Source: Macrosoma leucophasiata
Taxonomy: Eukaryota > Arthropoda > Insecta > Lepidoptera > Hedylidae
Assembly: GCA_036365455.1 (NCBI GenBank)
Contig: JAWQUS010000004.1
Location: forward strand, 3,975,501 to 4,039,500
DNA length: 64,000 bases
Reading direction: 5' to 3'
The translations under genes and the position numbers were made by a program. A model generated the notes under the pieces. The model saw nothing but the letters and a program-made list of their open reading frames with translations. It ran no database searches and was not told the DNA's origin. Below are positions 1 to 12,856 of this stretch, one piece after another (within the stretch, counting starts at the first letter, position 1; each line of letters begins with the position of its first letter).

Positions 1-549
1 AGAATCATTTCGTTCATCCAGATATGCTGCAAACCTAATTTTTACACATATTTATAATCTAAAGAATATATTATTATATCCACTAGATTGGTGATCATTT
101 ATTTATTAAAATTATATGTATGTATGTATTTTTAATAAAATTATTTTATCTTTAACAGCAAGCAACTCTTATTTGCAGCCGATTTAATTTTGCTCCCATA
201 TATCATAATAATGAGATAAAATAGCTCTAATTTAATATATAAATAATACATGTACGTTATGGACGTAAAAAGTTACCGGGGATGAACGAAAATATAATAT
301 GTAAAAGCGGCCAAATACGCAACCGCAGCCCTGATTTTTCAGTCTTTATACATATTGCCGTGAAATGGATGATATTATATTGAAAACAACAAATAAAAAA
401 ATCTCTTACCCAAGAAAAAAATATAATTAAATACTTGCTACCATTTTTTGGTAGGCAGAATAGGATAGTGGATATATTATATTATACGTAGAAATTAGGT
501 TTGCAGCATATCTGGATACACGAAATGATTCTGCAGTGGGATCCTAACC
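1..549. mobile_element. Long-TIR element, right part, cut by the window edge
   Basis: Terminal sequence agaatcatttcgttcatcca at 1-41 is inverted near 500-540 and extends outward to ggatcctaacc (549). The interior (taacagcaagcaactcttat, tgtacgttatggacg) recurs reversed in 7974-8592. No open frame; non-autonomous. Confidence 0.75.
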
Positions 550-646
550 TTTAGGTACAATAATAAAGAAGATACAAGGAAGAAAAAGCTGGTTCCGTTT
601 TTAATTGAATTGCCTGATATGTTCAGTGTCTGTCGTCTACGTGTAA

Positions 647-850
647 TCTATACTAATATTATAAAGGGATAAAGTTTGTAACTTTGATTTTTTGTTTGTT
701 TGTTTGTAGAAATACTAAATCGATCGTGAAAATTATTTCACAATCAGAAAGCTACACTATTGAGGCTGCTATAGGCTGTATATATATTTAATAATGTTAG
801 TATTAATATTGTTAACATAGTACCCGTGCAAAGCCGAGGCGGGCCGCTAG
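647..850 (+). mobile_element. Non-autonomous Helitron
   Basis: 5' TCTATACTAATATTATAAAG inserted after A; 3' GC-rich end gaggcgggccgctag followed by T. Matches the TC..CTAG, A/T target rule of Helitrons. Confidence 0.78.
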
Positions 851-1254
851 TATAAAATAAAAACCGAACATGACAATTTTAAATTCTTGAATATTTCATC
901 TTAGTCCCAGGCATAAGCCCTCGGTGGATATGTGCAGCCGGCGTTCATTGATTTATAAGATAGTTATTACATCAAAAAGTAATCCTACTAGGTTACTGTC
1001 CCCTTTATCGATAGGTTCAAGACAAGATTCGAGTGCAAATTAACGTCAATACAAATGACTAGTACTCGTGTAATGAAATTCAAAATCAAGGCGATACAAA
1101 ACAATTGCGCTCTGCAAACGATTTTATCCCGATCGCAAAGAGCAAAGAAAGTAACGGAAAAAACTTCGTTGAATACAGATGAATCTATTGTTGCGGACAT
1201 ACGGGTTGGTTTTGCGGTGAACAAAATGATCCAAAATTTAGTTCATATTTAGTA

Positions 1255-1405
1255 TTTTTTTACGAAGGTCACAGATGAGTATATAGCTCAGACGGATTTT
1301 AAGTGATGACTGCAGCCTATAGATATCTACACAATGACCAGAGGTCAAAATGCAGATGCATTGCCAACTCTGAGACCTGTGTTATATTTCTGTGATTATT
1401 ATTGT
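1255..1405 (-). mobile_element. Older SINE-A subfamily copy, 3' half
   Basis: gtgatgactgcagcctatag, cagaggtcaaaatgcagatg and ctctgagacctgtgtt are recognisable. Confidence 0.55.
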
Positions 1406-2899
1406 GTATATGTAGGTATTAAACTACTTGATAGATAATAAACATAAAACATAAAATTAAATTATGTCTCCTTCATTCCTTTATTTATGTGAAGTTAAGC
1501 TAATTAAAAATGTTTTTCAAGTATTTTTTGAAGCCTTCGATCATTTTCTGTGGGTTGCCCGTTTTTATTTCCTGTAACTATGAAAGCTGAAAAGTAATCA
1601 AAACGTTGCGTTGATTTAAAATTATCATCTAAGTATAGGTCGCGCCAGGTAAAAAAAACGCTGGCGGTCAAGCTGCGCGTCATGTGTTTTTATTTCATTT
1701 TATGTTATTCTATGTAATATAGTTTTCAATCTGCCTACCAATACACGAAACCGCAAGCGAAAGCTAGATCAAAAATAAACTAATAGGGCTAGTACTTTCG
1801 TGCGCGAGTGTACCGATGCGCGAACACATCCCTTCTACTTTCTTCCAGCGTTCTTTTTACGTGGCGCGACCTATACGCGTGCTAAAATTATCAAAATACT
1901 TTTATTTTTGTATACAAAGTTCACTAAAACCAAATAACAATACTTACAAAATACTGAGTATGTCAGTGTCCATGGCATGTAGTGCTTACGAATAATTGCG
2001 AAAAATGCGTATTCCTGTAAATACTTGCAATTTGGATACATACGAAACGTTATAGATATAAAATTAAAATTATAAGCTGTTAATTAATACTTCGACGCCA
2101 ATACTCATTCAAAAATGCTTTACAATTTTTTGTGCCGTGAGTACACAAACCAGTCCGCTGCCAAAACCAAATAGACAGACTCAATTGTAGCATCGTTTAC
2201 ATACTGTTTACAGAAACAGAAGCAAAAATATCCGATACTCTACACAATGCCATTGCAGGAATTGTTTGCTGTCAGTCTACGTACTAATCGAATTGAACTT
2301 GAGTTGGTCGGTGTATTATTTTAATAAACTGAGATGTAGACGGTAGAATTGAATAACATTGGAGTAGATAGAGTATTATTCATTTTAATGCCAGCTTATT
2401 TCCTTCGAATTTATAATTTTTGGAAGTATATTTTTGTTATAACCAACAGCTGTTCTATGACCTCTCATTTTGATACACTATCATTGCTGAAACAAGATTT
2501 TCAATCATTCCTTTTCTTATAAAGAAATTGCCAAACAAGCACGTAGTTTCATACAAATCTCAGAAAGTTACAAATTTGACACTTTTTCCGTAAATTAAGG
2601 AGGCTCTTTTTACCTTTATCACACACACACACTCTTTTCTTCTCGGTTCAGCCGTTTTTACATAATGGACTAACAAACAAACATAATAATGGACAAACAT
2701 ACAAACTTTCGCATTTATAATATTTATACGATATTACAATGTAATAGAGGATGAGATTATTTTCATTTCGATATATTTCCAAACCATAAAAAGTTTCCAT
2801 AATGTTAATTCATTTTACAAATGAATTCAATCACATATTTTTGGATGGACGCTGGATGCACGTCGCTTTCGACCGGTCGGCCTATGTTCAGCAGGTGAC

Positions 2900-3140
2900 A
2901 TTTTTTTTTAATGAAGGTGGCATACATTTTGCTGTACACATTAATGTTAAGTGATGACTGCAGCCTATAGACACGGGCACAGACCTGAGATCAAAATGCA
3001 GCTGCGTTGCCAGCCATGAAACCTGAGTTTTTTAGTCTCTGTGACAGTTATTACAGGACAATACATTACCATCTAACCGGTACACGATAGTGCTGAACAC
3101 TACGTTGGTGCCTACTCCCTTAAGCTCCTGCAATAACTAC
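2900..3140 (-). mobile_element. Older SINE-A subfamily copy
   Basis: Poly(T) start, gatgactgcagcctatagac and a degraded head (agctcctgcaataac). Confidence 0.65.
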
Positions 3141-3494
3141 TAGTGTTTCAATATTTAGCATTAAAGCAAATCCAGATCCAAAACAGGTAAACAAACAGAT
3201 TAGACACAACAAATTTAAATGCAATATTAGCCATAATTTAGCCGGCTAATGATGCAAATCAACCCGATGGATTCTATTAGCAAAGTCATCGAGCCGTCTG
3301 CATAATGTATCAGTAATTAAGTAATTATATCACACGTATTCCGAATATGTAATTTATTGAACTCGAACCTGCTATTAGTGGTCAGATATCTTGGATAACT
3401 GATGTAAGTAGATTGATTATCTGTTTATTGAAATGTGTTGTTGTGTTTTATTATGGATACCTACATCCTAATGTGTTCTCAAATTAATGCGATA

Positions 3495-3900
3495 GGTCAT
3501 CGTCATCATGACTCCAGCTGATGGACGTCCACTGATGGACAAAATTCCTGCCGAAGAATGCTCACAACAGTCTTGTGATTTATAATAATGGCAACCCTTG
3601 AAACGTCCCACTGCTGGGCACGAGTCTCTCCCCTTTTTTGGGGAGAGGCTTACTCCACCACGCTGCTTCAATACGGGTTGGTGGCCAACCCGCTGTCGGA
3701 TGTTTTCAAACTGCCCATAAGGGCTCAGACAAGGTTTAACGACTGCTATCTATCGATAGCAACCGGGACCGACGGATAAACGTGCCCTCCGAAGCACGAA
3801 AACGCGCATTTAATTTGCCACTAGCGATCACCCATCATACACCTGACCGCGCCCGTATCGCATCCGATCTACACCAGCCGCGGGGCTATTCAATTTAGGA
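3495..3900 (+). mobile_element. Dispersed LINE-like repeat
   Basis: Carries tcccactgctgggcacgagt, ggccaacccgctgtcggatg, acgactgctatctatcgata and cgaaaacgcgcatttaattt. Copies: 19358-19712 (-), 43425-43622 (+), 56320-56469 (+). A related piece ending in gatgatgatgatga repeats is at 37885-38055. Confidence 0.6.
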
Positions 3901-4395
3901 TTAGGATGGAATTAGCCATTATAGCCACGCCTGGCATGTGGATTTTGGATCGCAGTGGCGGTAATTTTATAGCAGAACACTGCAAGCCCATCTCGCGTTA
4001 TTGTAACGCTCCTATTTGACTGCCATTGACTGCACTAGCGCAAGAATTCTCTTGTAGTCTTGGGTGGTAGGATCGTCATTGCTGCAAATGCCATCATTAA
4101 GGGAGAATATGCCATAATCACCACGCTTTCCGCCGCTAAAGTCTACGCTTGGGATTCATGACTTCAGTGGTGGTAGTTTTACCACGTCACGCTGCTACCC
4201 ATCCTGCGTTCTTGCATTTACTACCGCCATATTCGAATGGTTGGAACACCACTTTTTGGCTGTCGAAGAATTCTCCTCCATTAGTGACCTCGGTGGGGTC
4301 ATCACGTCCCGGTGTTTTGACTTCTCTTTCATTGACACATTGAGATAACTTTCTCAATATTCATAGTTATTGCTACGTTTCCGAATGTTTATATG

Positions 4396-4840
4396 AAATA
4401 TGATATCACTAAACCAAACAAATAATGTATTTAAAGCAACTACTTGGTATAATGTATCGTTCACCGATCGCATTCGTAATGAAGATGTTAGAAAGGGGCT
4501 TTGTGTGAATGATAGTATCGGTGTAAAAATTGAAAAGGGCATGCTCCGATGGTCCGGGCATATAGAAAGAATGTCGAATGAACGAATGACTAAACAGATA
4601 TACAATGCTAATGTGGATGGTTGCAGAGGCCCAGGAAGACCAAAACTGACCTACCATGACCAAATAGGTCGAGTTTTGTCTGATGGTGGGCTCAAAAGTC
4701 TTATCAATCGGCGTGCATGTATGAAGAGAATGATGAAGGTAGATGTAGCACGGGAGATGTGTCAGGACCGGGATATCTGGCGCTCTACACTCTCTGCAAA
4801 CCCCGTTAGGGACCTGGTGTGATGATACATACTTGGCATA
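4396..4840 (+). mobile_element. LINE fragment: C-terminal end of a reverse-transcriptase ORF
   Basis: An open frame at 4400-4822 (140 codons) carries features seen at the C-terminal end of insect non-LTR retrotransposon polyproteins: a GMLRWSGHIERM block, then GRPKLTYHDQI, and an end containing CQDRDIWRS. The polymerase domain itself is absent, so this is a 5'-truncated copy. The 3' end (..CCCCGTTAGGGACCTGG..) recurs as at least eight shorter fragments in the window (LINE-B here). Confidence 0.8.
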
Positions 4841-5468
4841 ATATTCTTTTAATGGTTTTTGGAACTATTGTAATATGGAGTCGATATGAACCTAATAATA
4901 TGGAATAAAATTATCTGACGCTGATAATTCCAGACTACCAAGCTCTACCAGTTCTGGATTTTTATTACTAAAAATGTAATCGTGATAAACATAAAAACAT
5001 ACGAAACACGTTTCTAAAATTTACCACAACACAAAACGAAAAGATTTCATTCATCACCCCATTCAGTCATCCGTCAAAAAATCGCTCTCGATATTTTATT
5101 GTGCGGCAACCCTGGGGCGAGTCCATGAGGTGAGCGGCAATGTTTTAAACATTAGATATTGGAAAACGGTTTAGGGTATGTGATGAATTGTTTTTCATAA
5201 CTTGCTGTCTATTTATGATTTGTTGGGTTAGAAAAATACTAAAAAAATTACGACGTAAAAGTGCTCTCCAGGAGCCTAATTATATGAAATAAACTTTTTA
5301 AATTTTTAAGTATGCGTTTTTTTTGCTTTACACATGATAATTTAAATAATATTTGGATTATGAGTATAAGGAAAATTTGGGACTTGAAAGCACTCTTTTG
5401 ATCTAGATGTTGCGAGTTTACCTATTCCTTTACATATTCACTTTCAATATCTCAATTTTCAATTATTA

Positions 5469-5690
5469 CTAGCTGTCTCGACGAACTTCGTATCGCCTGA
5501 GAAATATAAAAAAAAGGTCCAAAGAAATCGAAAAAAAAAAAATATTTGTTGAGAATCACCTGGATATGACAAACAGATGTAGGCGGATTCTCAGACCTAC
5601 CCAACAGGCACTTAACCTTTTATGAAAATTGGTCCAGCCGTTTCGGAGGAGTATGGTAACTATCATTATGACGTTAGAATTTTATATAAT
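5469..5690 (-). mobile_element. Helitron-like relative
   Basis: ctagctgtctcgacgaactt and tggtccagccgtttcggagg; it abuts the 5692-6017 element. Confidence 0.5.
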
Positions 5691-5691
5691 A

Positions 5692-6017
5692 CTAGCTGTG
5701 CCCGCGACTTCGTCCGCGTGAGAAATAATGATTGTTCAGTATCGACCCGGACGAAGTTGTAGACGCAGCTAGTATAAATGTAACCTAAAATACTTCTTAT
5801 TACATAAGCTATCTGCCAGTGAAAGTCTCGTCAAAATCGGTCCATCCGTTCCCGAGATATAGCCCCAACAAATATACAGACAGACAGACAAAAATTGTAA
5901 AACATATGTTGTTTTGGTACATGTACCGTGTATATTAAATATATATATGCCTTTAGTGAAAAGCGGTTATTTTTATATTACAAACAGAGACACTTCAATT
6001 TTATATATTTGTATAGA
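5692..6017 (-). mobile_element. Helitron-like element, ~320 bp family
   Basis: On the minus strand it starts TCTATAC and ends ..cgcgggcacagctag. The interior has cagacagacagacaaaaatt and a terminal palindrome around cccgcgacttcgtccgcg. Other copies are at 18500, 33941 and 49222. Confidence 0.7.
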
Positions 6018-6042
6018 AAATAATGATAGAGAAGAGAAGATA

Positions 6043-6330
6043 CAGGTGGTAGAGCTCCAGTGACGGAGCTCGCGGGCGTAGGCACCACCGCATTACCTAA
6101 TATACTTGCCGCTAAATGGTAGTGTTCAGCACTATCGTGTTCCGGTCAGGTGGTAATGTACGGCCCTGTAATTTCCGGCACAGAGGCATAACACCTAATG
6201 CCTCAGGAGTGGCAGCGCATCTGCATTTTGACCTCTGGTCATTGTGTGGGTGTCTATAGGCTGCAGTTATCACTTAACATCAATGTGAACTGCATGCTTG
6301 TTTGCCACTTTTGGTACATAAAAAAAAAAT
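6043..6330 (+). mobile_element. SINE-A, full length
   Basis: Complete copy from tggtggtagagctccagtg-like start to an A9 tail. Useful as a local reference: the start, a ttgccgctaaatggtagtg core, cggcacagaggcataacacc, a gtctataggctgcag block and a final ccactt..tacataaaaa are shared by all copies. The fixed 5' end and A-rich 3' end indicate a SINE. I find no convincing Pol III A/B boxes in the head. Confidence 0.85.
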
Positions 6331-6349
6331 ACAGATTACATAAAATCTT

Positions 6350-6540
6350 TTCATTTTTTATGTTACGAAGGTGGCAAACGAGCATGCAGTTCCCATGGAT
6401 GTTGCCTGACTGTAGCCTTTAAACATCTACACAAAACCAGAGGTCGAAATGCAGATGTGTTGCCACCCCTGAGACCTTAGTTGTTATGTCTCTAAGATAG
6501 TTATTATGGTGACGTACAATTTCTTTCGGACAACATTTAT
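6350..6540 (-). mobile_element. Older SINE-A subfamily copy, 3' half
   Basis: ggtggcaaacgagcatgcag through agatagttattatggtgacg. It is tail-to-tail with the full copy ending at 6330. Confidence 0.65.
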
Positions 6541-6679
6541 TTTTGTTTGTATTCTGTAATACATTACGTATTGACTACCGTGAAATAGTGAAACACATTA
6601 TAATGAAAAAAATATATATTAATCGAAAGTAACTATTTTTTAAATATAAACCAGGTGAAAGTTCTTTTATGGATTAATA

Positions 6680-6990
6680 AACGTAACTTCACGCCTGTAA
6701 TCCCCGAAGGGGTAGGCAGAGGTAAATGCATGCATTCAAGCATACATGCAAACACCCACGATTCGCCGGTTACGTTTTTGGCCCATGTAACAGGTGGCGA
6801 GCCTGTTGACATCACCGGGCACATTACCAAACTTTGAGGTACTGGGAAATTTCCAGAAAATGGAAAAATCCCAATTGAACCAGAGATAAAGGCTTTTTCA
6901 CCATTATCTCTGATAACCCCCTACCCGGGAATCGAACCCAGGACCTCAGCGTAGTAGTAGTGGCCTGCTACCACTAGGCTACCGAGGCAG
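6680..6990 (-). mobile_element. tRNA-derived SINE-C, full length
   Basis: On the minus strand the head reads gcctcggtagcctagtgg.. with a B-box-like gggttcgattcccggg 45 bp later, i.e. Pol III internal promoter boxes of tRNA type. The body carries ggatttttccattttctgg, and the 3' end is cttcggggattacaggcgtg. Not a functional tRNA gene: only the head folds like a tRNA. Confidence 0.82.
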
Positions 6991-7740
6991 TTGGATGGCA
7001 TGGATTAATAAAATACTTAAAATACCCATACAATACACCCTTCTTTTAAATCCTTTCCTTTAACCTTCCAAATCAACTCGTATAGAGAAATTATCTTTTG
7101 TCCGTCCATCATTCTAATAAGCAGCTTACCATAACCCGCACCAAAACATGAATACAGAAAGGTTTTTCAAATGTATCGGCTACTTCCTTCGTAATAAATC
7201 GGTTCAAATCCCTTGATAACATAAAACCTTTGAAAAAATTTAAAATAACATTAAACTTTGAACTCTATTGTCTGTGTAATAAAATATAAAATCTGACAGT
7301 ACATTCTTTAAAGATATTATTTTCATACGTTTATTTGTCAACATGCCAAAGTAGCCCTGCGTCCCTTTTCATAATAGGGAACAAATACGAAAGGGCTCTG
7401 AATAATTTCAATTTTGTTAAAATGATATATCAATGTGAGACAACCAATACAGACAGACATAATATTTTGAAGGGTACTCGTACTACGAATAACATGTGTT
7501 GTCGTAGCAATAGTGTAGCAACGGCGTAGCAGTGCTACGGAGTCATGTAGAAGTTCCAAAACTCTGTTTTGGGACTGGATTTCACCAACTTTTATAACCG
7601 AGGAGGTTTTCAATTCGTCCGGATCTTTCTTAAACCGAATGTAAACCAAACTCGAGTTCAAAGTGCTAATCAAACAGTTTTTTCTCTTGGGAAGAACAAC
7701 CTGATTTCATGCTGATTTTATGGTAATTACATATTTTTAA

Positions 7741-7880
7741 AACAATGCGCTTGTCGTGGGTGCCGTTATACACACACAACACGTACACAAACACCCAGAC
7801 CCGAAACAAATATCTGAGTCCCGGTACGGGAATCGAATCCGTGAACCTAGGTTAAAACGGTCGTCACACACCGGACTAAA
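7741..7880 (-). mobile_element. SINE-E, degraded
   Basis: tgtcgtgggtgccgttatac, caaacacccagacccgaaac and gggaatcgaatccgtgaacc are in the right order. Confidence 0.6.
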
Positions 7881-7973
7881 ATAACTAACTATTCTGTTCT
7901 AATCTACCTGTATATCCTATTTATATCTCTTCAGGTAATCATTGTTCACATTTATTAATAAAATTAAGGTATA

Positions 7974-8592
7974 GGTTTGGATCCCACAGCAGAATCATTT
8001 CGTTCATCCAGATATGCTGCAAACCTAATTTTTACGCATATTTATAATCTAGAGAATATATATCCATTAGGTTGGCTATCAAAAAATGGCCACAAACATT
8101 CTTTTCGGAAAGATCTTTTTTCTTCACTTCTTTTTTTAATAAAATGTCGAAAAAGACGGCTGCCGTTGCGCATTTTGCCCGCCTCTACATATTTTCGTTC
8201 CGCCCCGATCACCTTTTACATCCATAACGTACATGTAAGAAAGATAGAAACATTTATTTGACACAACAGCAAGACACATACTTAAAACAGACATAAAACG
8301 TAGCTAAATCCTCAATTTTAAAAAATATTAGGTACATATCTATACGTAGGTAATATGTGCCTCACGGCAGCTAGATTTTTTTTTTCTCATTATTATGATA
8401 TACGGGAGCCAAATTAAATCAGTCGCAAATAAGAGTTGCTGTTAAAGATAAAATAATTTAATTAAAATTACTTACGGCCAAATTTTGATAGACAACCAAG
8501 TGGATATATGTTTTCTAGATTATAAATATGCGAAAAATTAGGTTTGCAGCTTATCTGGATGAACGAAATGATTCTGTAGTGGGATCCTAACC
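7974..8592. mobile_element. Long-TIR element, complete, opposite orientation
   Basis: TIRs of about 100 bp start GGTTTGGATCCCAC and end GTGGGATCCTAACC, with TA on both sides (7972-7973, 8593-8594). The interior is the reverse of 1-549 and is interrupted at about 8237-8382 by a repeat that recurs at 13815. Confidence 0.8.
8237..8382 (-). mobile_element. Retroelement-like insertion in the long-TIR element
   Basis: aaacatttatttgacacaac, acataaaacgtagctaa and atatgtgcctcacggcagc end in a T run, then the host element resumes. The second copy is at 13815-14200. Confidence 0.6.
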
Positions 8593-8599
8593 TAATAAA

Positions 8600-10560
8600 C
8601 GACGACCTAAATAATGTAAACTAACAACAACACTGTACAATATTTCAATTGATATTAAGCAATTTACCTTCAGCTACATTTTATATTCCAAATAGAACGA
8701 GTCTTCATTAAGTCCAGTATAAATGAGACACACGTAGCATACTCAGGAATTCTGTTCGAGCTCCGTGAGATGCCATGTTTACAGAATATTGTTCATTTGA
8801 CTTTATTACGCTGATATAAAATAATGTAAGTGGACTTTGTGATGCATATATTAAATGATAAAACAATGTTTACTTTGCATATCGTCAACTAAAATACAGA
8901 TTTGGTTATCTATAGTTACGTACATTATTTACTATACTCGACAATATATTGCTGTGGCTTTATTGATATGTAACGTTATATATTCGAGTCTTGATGCAAC
9001 TTTTCTATTTTAGAAATCTAACAGAACAAACTGGTTGCATTTTAAATTTAACAGACATGACATGCTTTAATTTAGTAGTATTATACCTATATACTTGTTG
9101 ATTTTGTGAGACAGTTAAAATATTTATTTAATCTATCTAATATATTAAGATCTATTAAATGATAAAACAATATATGCTATGCATATCCACAATTGAAAAA
9201 GAGTTATTGCTGTCTGTATACTAACACTGTTTACTAGCTTTATTTTACTTCTACATTACTCTATTTCTACAGATATGCAACTTCTTAATTATAACTTAAT
9301 TAAGAGGGCAGTCTGCGAGCGTGGGAATTTATTTTTGAACGCACACATAGAAGTTTTCTACTCACACAAATACATCACGCAGTATAGTATACGTGCACTA
9401 GGAAGTGACAAGAACTGACATAATTACCGTATCCATCGCCCGCTTACTTCGGTAGAATGTTTAAGAACGTTACAAAAACACGCAATATATTGGGCCATAG
9501 TTTATCGCAACCTTTTTAAGGTGCGGTCTTAGTGTAAGCGTTATGTGAGTATTAATTTAATAATTCTGTGAGATTTAGGAAATGTTATGCATATATTTTT
9601 TTCTTAATGCTATTGAACCTGATTAGAATGAAACTTCATAAAATTATTTCATATATTATTTTTATCTATTATTAATATAAAATATTGGACAATTTCAATC
9701 ATTCTGAAGCAAAATTTTTATGTAACATTTGCGTACCGCTATTGTAGTTGTTTTGATTTTACCACTCTATTCTTTCAAAATTTATTACTTCAGTAATAAC
9801 CCGTTAGTTTCTTATAAAACTGCAAATTCATCTTCTTCTATCTTTATCTCCCGAGATAAAGTCTTTTATTTAATTTTCATTTACTTTTACAATTTTAGTT
9901 TTTAACTAACAGCTATTTACAGAGATAAATAAACCTGTAGATACATGTAACTGAGAGTTACAGATATGAACCACATATAAAATTAGAAGTAGGTATTCGA
10001 ATCGGTTCATAATTTTGCAATAGTAGAATAAAGAATAACTCAATATACAAAGGAGCCGTTCCAAAAATGTATGGAGCTTGGGAATGCACCTTGTACAATA
10101 TTGAGAGAAGAAGCATAAAATCATTTTCCGTTATTCAAATCGTTTATTATATCTTCAATTAATTTTCGTAAGTATATTTCAAAAACAAGAATGTCATAGT
10201 AGCATTATGATGATATTTCGTTGTCATATAAAAATTACATAAAACAAATATTTCCGACAAAAAAACAACGATTCAAATAATTTTGTGTCTATTTTTCCGT
10301 AGAATCATTTCTACGTATTTTTCTCTATCTTTTTATATAGTGAACAAGGCGCGGGTCCAACATTTAACTTGTCCTTTTCTTAGCTAAGGTATTGAATAAG
10401 CAAGAAGCTCTTATGATAAATGAGTTCTGCCTATAGCTTTCATCTTAGTGTCGATTTTCATGTGCTCAGTAATCCGATGTAGATACTTCGTATACACCGG
10501 AGTGGCATCTATGGAAACCAAATTGTTCGTTTGGGATCAGGCGACGCACCTACTCGTGCA
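8600..10560. other. Gene-free A/T-rich stretch
   Basis: No repeat of the local families and no convincing exon. Short open frames only (for example 9906-10124 minus) without recognisable domains. Confidence 0.5.
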
Positions 10561-10568
10561 AAGTCTCT

Positions 10569-10699
10569 GGGTGAGATTCACAGATCGCGTTTTACTTTGA
10601 GCAAAGTATGCTTAAAACTATCAGTAAAGTATGAGTTTTGACAGTTCTAAGCGTACTTTGCTCAAAGTACAATCGTAGTGCGATCTGTGAATCTCACAC
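10569..10699. mobile_element. Palindromic MITE, copy 1
   Basis: Starts gggtgagattcacagatcgc and ends with its complement; the inner halves also pair (actttgagcaaagtatgctt against aagcgtactttgctcaaagt). Virtually the whole 131 bp is one foldback. Confidence 0.78.
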
Positions 10700-11273
10700 T
10701 TAGATAGACGAGCGGAGATAACACGTTCGTAAATCTTACTAAGGGAACTTAGCAGATTTGTCAACCTATACGAAGAGGTCTGATTGTTAGGCTTACAGAA
10801 TTTACGAAACCCGATAACTGTGGCCTCTTCCCCCGAGGGTGGAAACAGAATTATTTAAAAGTTGTGTTAAGTATCTTAATAAATACGGCTATAAAGGAAA
10901 GAAAATTCAGATGGTACAGTTGGAGACACCGTCCGCACCTGGTTCCTTTTGCACTTTCAGTCACTTGATCAGATCTAACACTTATCTATGTGGGAAAGGA
11001 TCATCATCGTTTTCATTATTTTCAATTACGTTTGTATTGAACTGCGTGTTGGAAATGGAGCCGGTTTCGCACATTCTAGATTACATGAAAAAAAAAAAAC
11101 GTTAATTAGGTACATACTACCCGTAGCTATCAGAAAATCAACTTGTAAATTATTTATCAAACGTAAAGTACGTCAACATTTTTTTAATTTGCTGTCTTCA
11201 AGATTCACATGTCTGTCATTCATCGTGATTATTCCCAATTCGTATCTTTAATATTTATTCATATTTGTACTAA

Positions 11274-11317
<44 letters not shown>
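11274..11317. repeat. TA microsatellite
   Basis: About 44 bp of nearly pure TA, followed by more A/T-rich imperfect repeats to 11380. Confidence 0.9.
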
Positions 11318-11477
11318 AATATATATACATATTTGTCTCATATTTATATATTTAGATTATATTTCTTATATATATCTGTATAATGTATGAATAATATTTA
11401 TTTATATACTTATCTATAATATGTCATAATTATAATCATCCAAATTTGATTCATTTATTATAATGTCATTCTCTACT

Positions 11478-11615
11478 TTTAACCAGTGTTGCACCTACAT
11501 CGTTGATTTCTACACAACTCAATGGTTGACTGGTAGAAAACGCCTAGTGGCATTAAGTCCGCCATATGTATATTTTATGTGCATAAAAGTATAAATAAAT
11601 AAATACTTAATTTTT
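11478..11615 (+). mobile_element. LINE 3' tail ending in TAAA repeats
   Basis: gactggtagaaaacgcc, cattaagtccgccatatgt and gcataaaagtataaataaat define a tail that recurs at 27850-28006 (+) and 38620-38715 (-). Confidence 0.6.
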
Positions 11616-12390
11616 TTTTTTATTGTCATGCAGTCGTCAGAGTACGGCTTGGCAATTGTATCCGATACTCGCGCCCCACCCCATAGCAAGAAAACAATCG
11701 AAAATACGGATGTCGGATGGACGTGCGCACTCCTTGAACACTGGTTTGGCACTGCTTGATTTTGACGGCCGTGCTCTATTATAAAATGAAATATGGCCAG
11801 CGATTTCTCCATAGAAAAACGTATGGACAGCGGGATGCGTAAAAATATATGATATTTAGACGAATATAACTGTTTTTTTGTTCAATTATACGAAAAAAAC
11901 GAACGGTGATTGTATTCTTTATACTTTCGTCTCACGATTTTCGTCCCAAGAATATTTTTAAAATATGAATCGGAAATAGTATAAATTTTGCCAATAGAAA
12001 AGGTCGATTTCGATGTTTTTCATAATGTTTATGATTTTTTTTTTAGAAAATAATAATGGATCTCAAAAATCTAACGCGGTGTTATTGTTGGCAGACTTAT
12101 TGAGCGTCTGAGATATTTTTTTGGTGTTGCTTAGTACAGCGGATTTCATTATATTTTGCAAACCGTAAACCCCTATTCTCGCGTTTTCAGGGACGGCCCC
12201 CTTAAACCCTTTAACAACTTTTTATTTCTTTGTATGCAAATATTCGAATATGTTTTTTTGGTTATCTAAAAGATTTAAACATGTTTATTAGGCCACGTGG
12301 AAAAGATTAGGTTAGAATGAGAGAATTGCGAAAGCATAAATAGATCTATTTAACATATTTAGGAAGAAAACCTTGTAAATAAGTAAATCA

Positions 12391-12842
12391 TTTTTTTTAG
12401 TTATTATGGCATTGCTGTTTAGCTTATTGCCAGTGTCAAGTAAAACGATATTTTGTATTCGTATATATATTTTTTTCTTCTGGCAAAGGGTCGGATGTAG
12501 ATCATAATGCCATTGGTCGAGTTTTTATTCGTATATTTAAGCAGCGTAAAAGTTTGTATTAGTCCGTCAGTCAATTATTTATTATGTCAGTCAAGTGAGT
12601 TACAGTCAGTAATTCGAGTAAAGCGATGGCTACTTTACCAGAACATTTACGATGAAGTTTTGGAGACAACCTAAAAGGCCGTGTTTTCGCACTGTTATTG
12701 TATTTCACTATACACGGGCACTGTAATAAACCTATATAAAATAAAATGCCACCAACTTTATTTAATGTAACTCGAAAATATACCAATAAAATGAAGTAAA
12801 ATAAGAGCACTATACGCTTCAATCAAGGTTCCCGCCAAAAAC
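12391..12842 (+). repeat. Unknown repeat G, first of a tandem pair
   Basis: Runs from a T-rich start and tattatggcattgctg to aaggttcccgccaaaa. Internal landmarks are gccagtgtcaagtaaaacga, cgatggctactttaccagaa and tgccaccaactttatt. No coding frame. Confidence 0.72.
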
Positions 12843-12856
12843 CATAAATCAACTTA

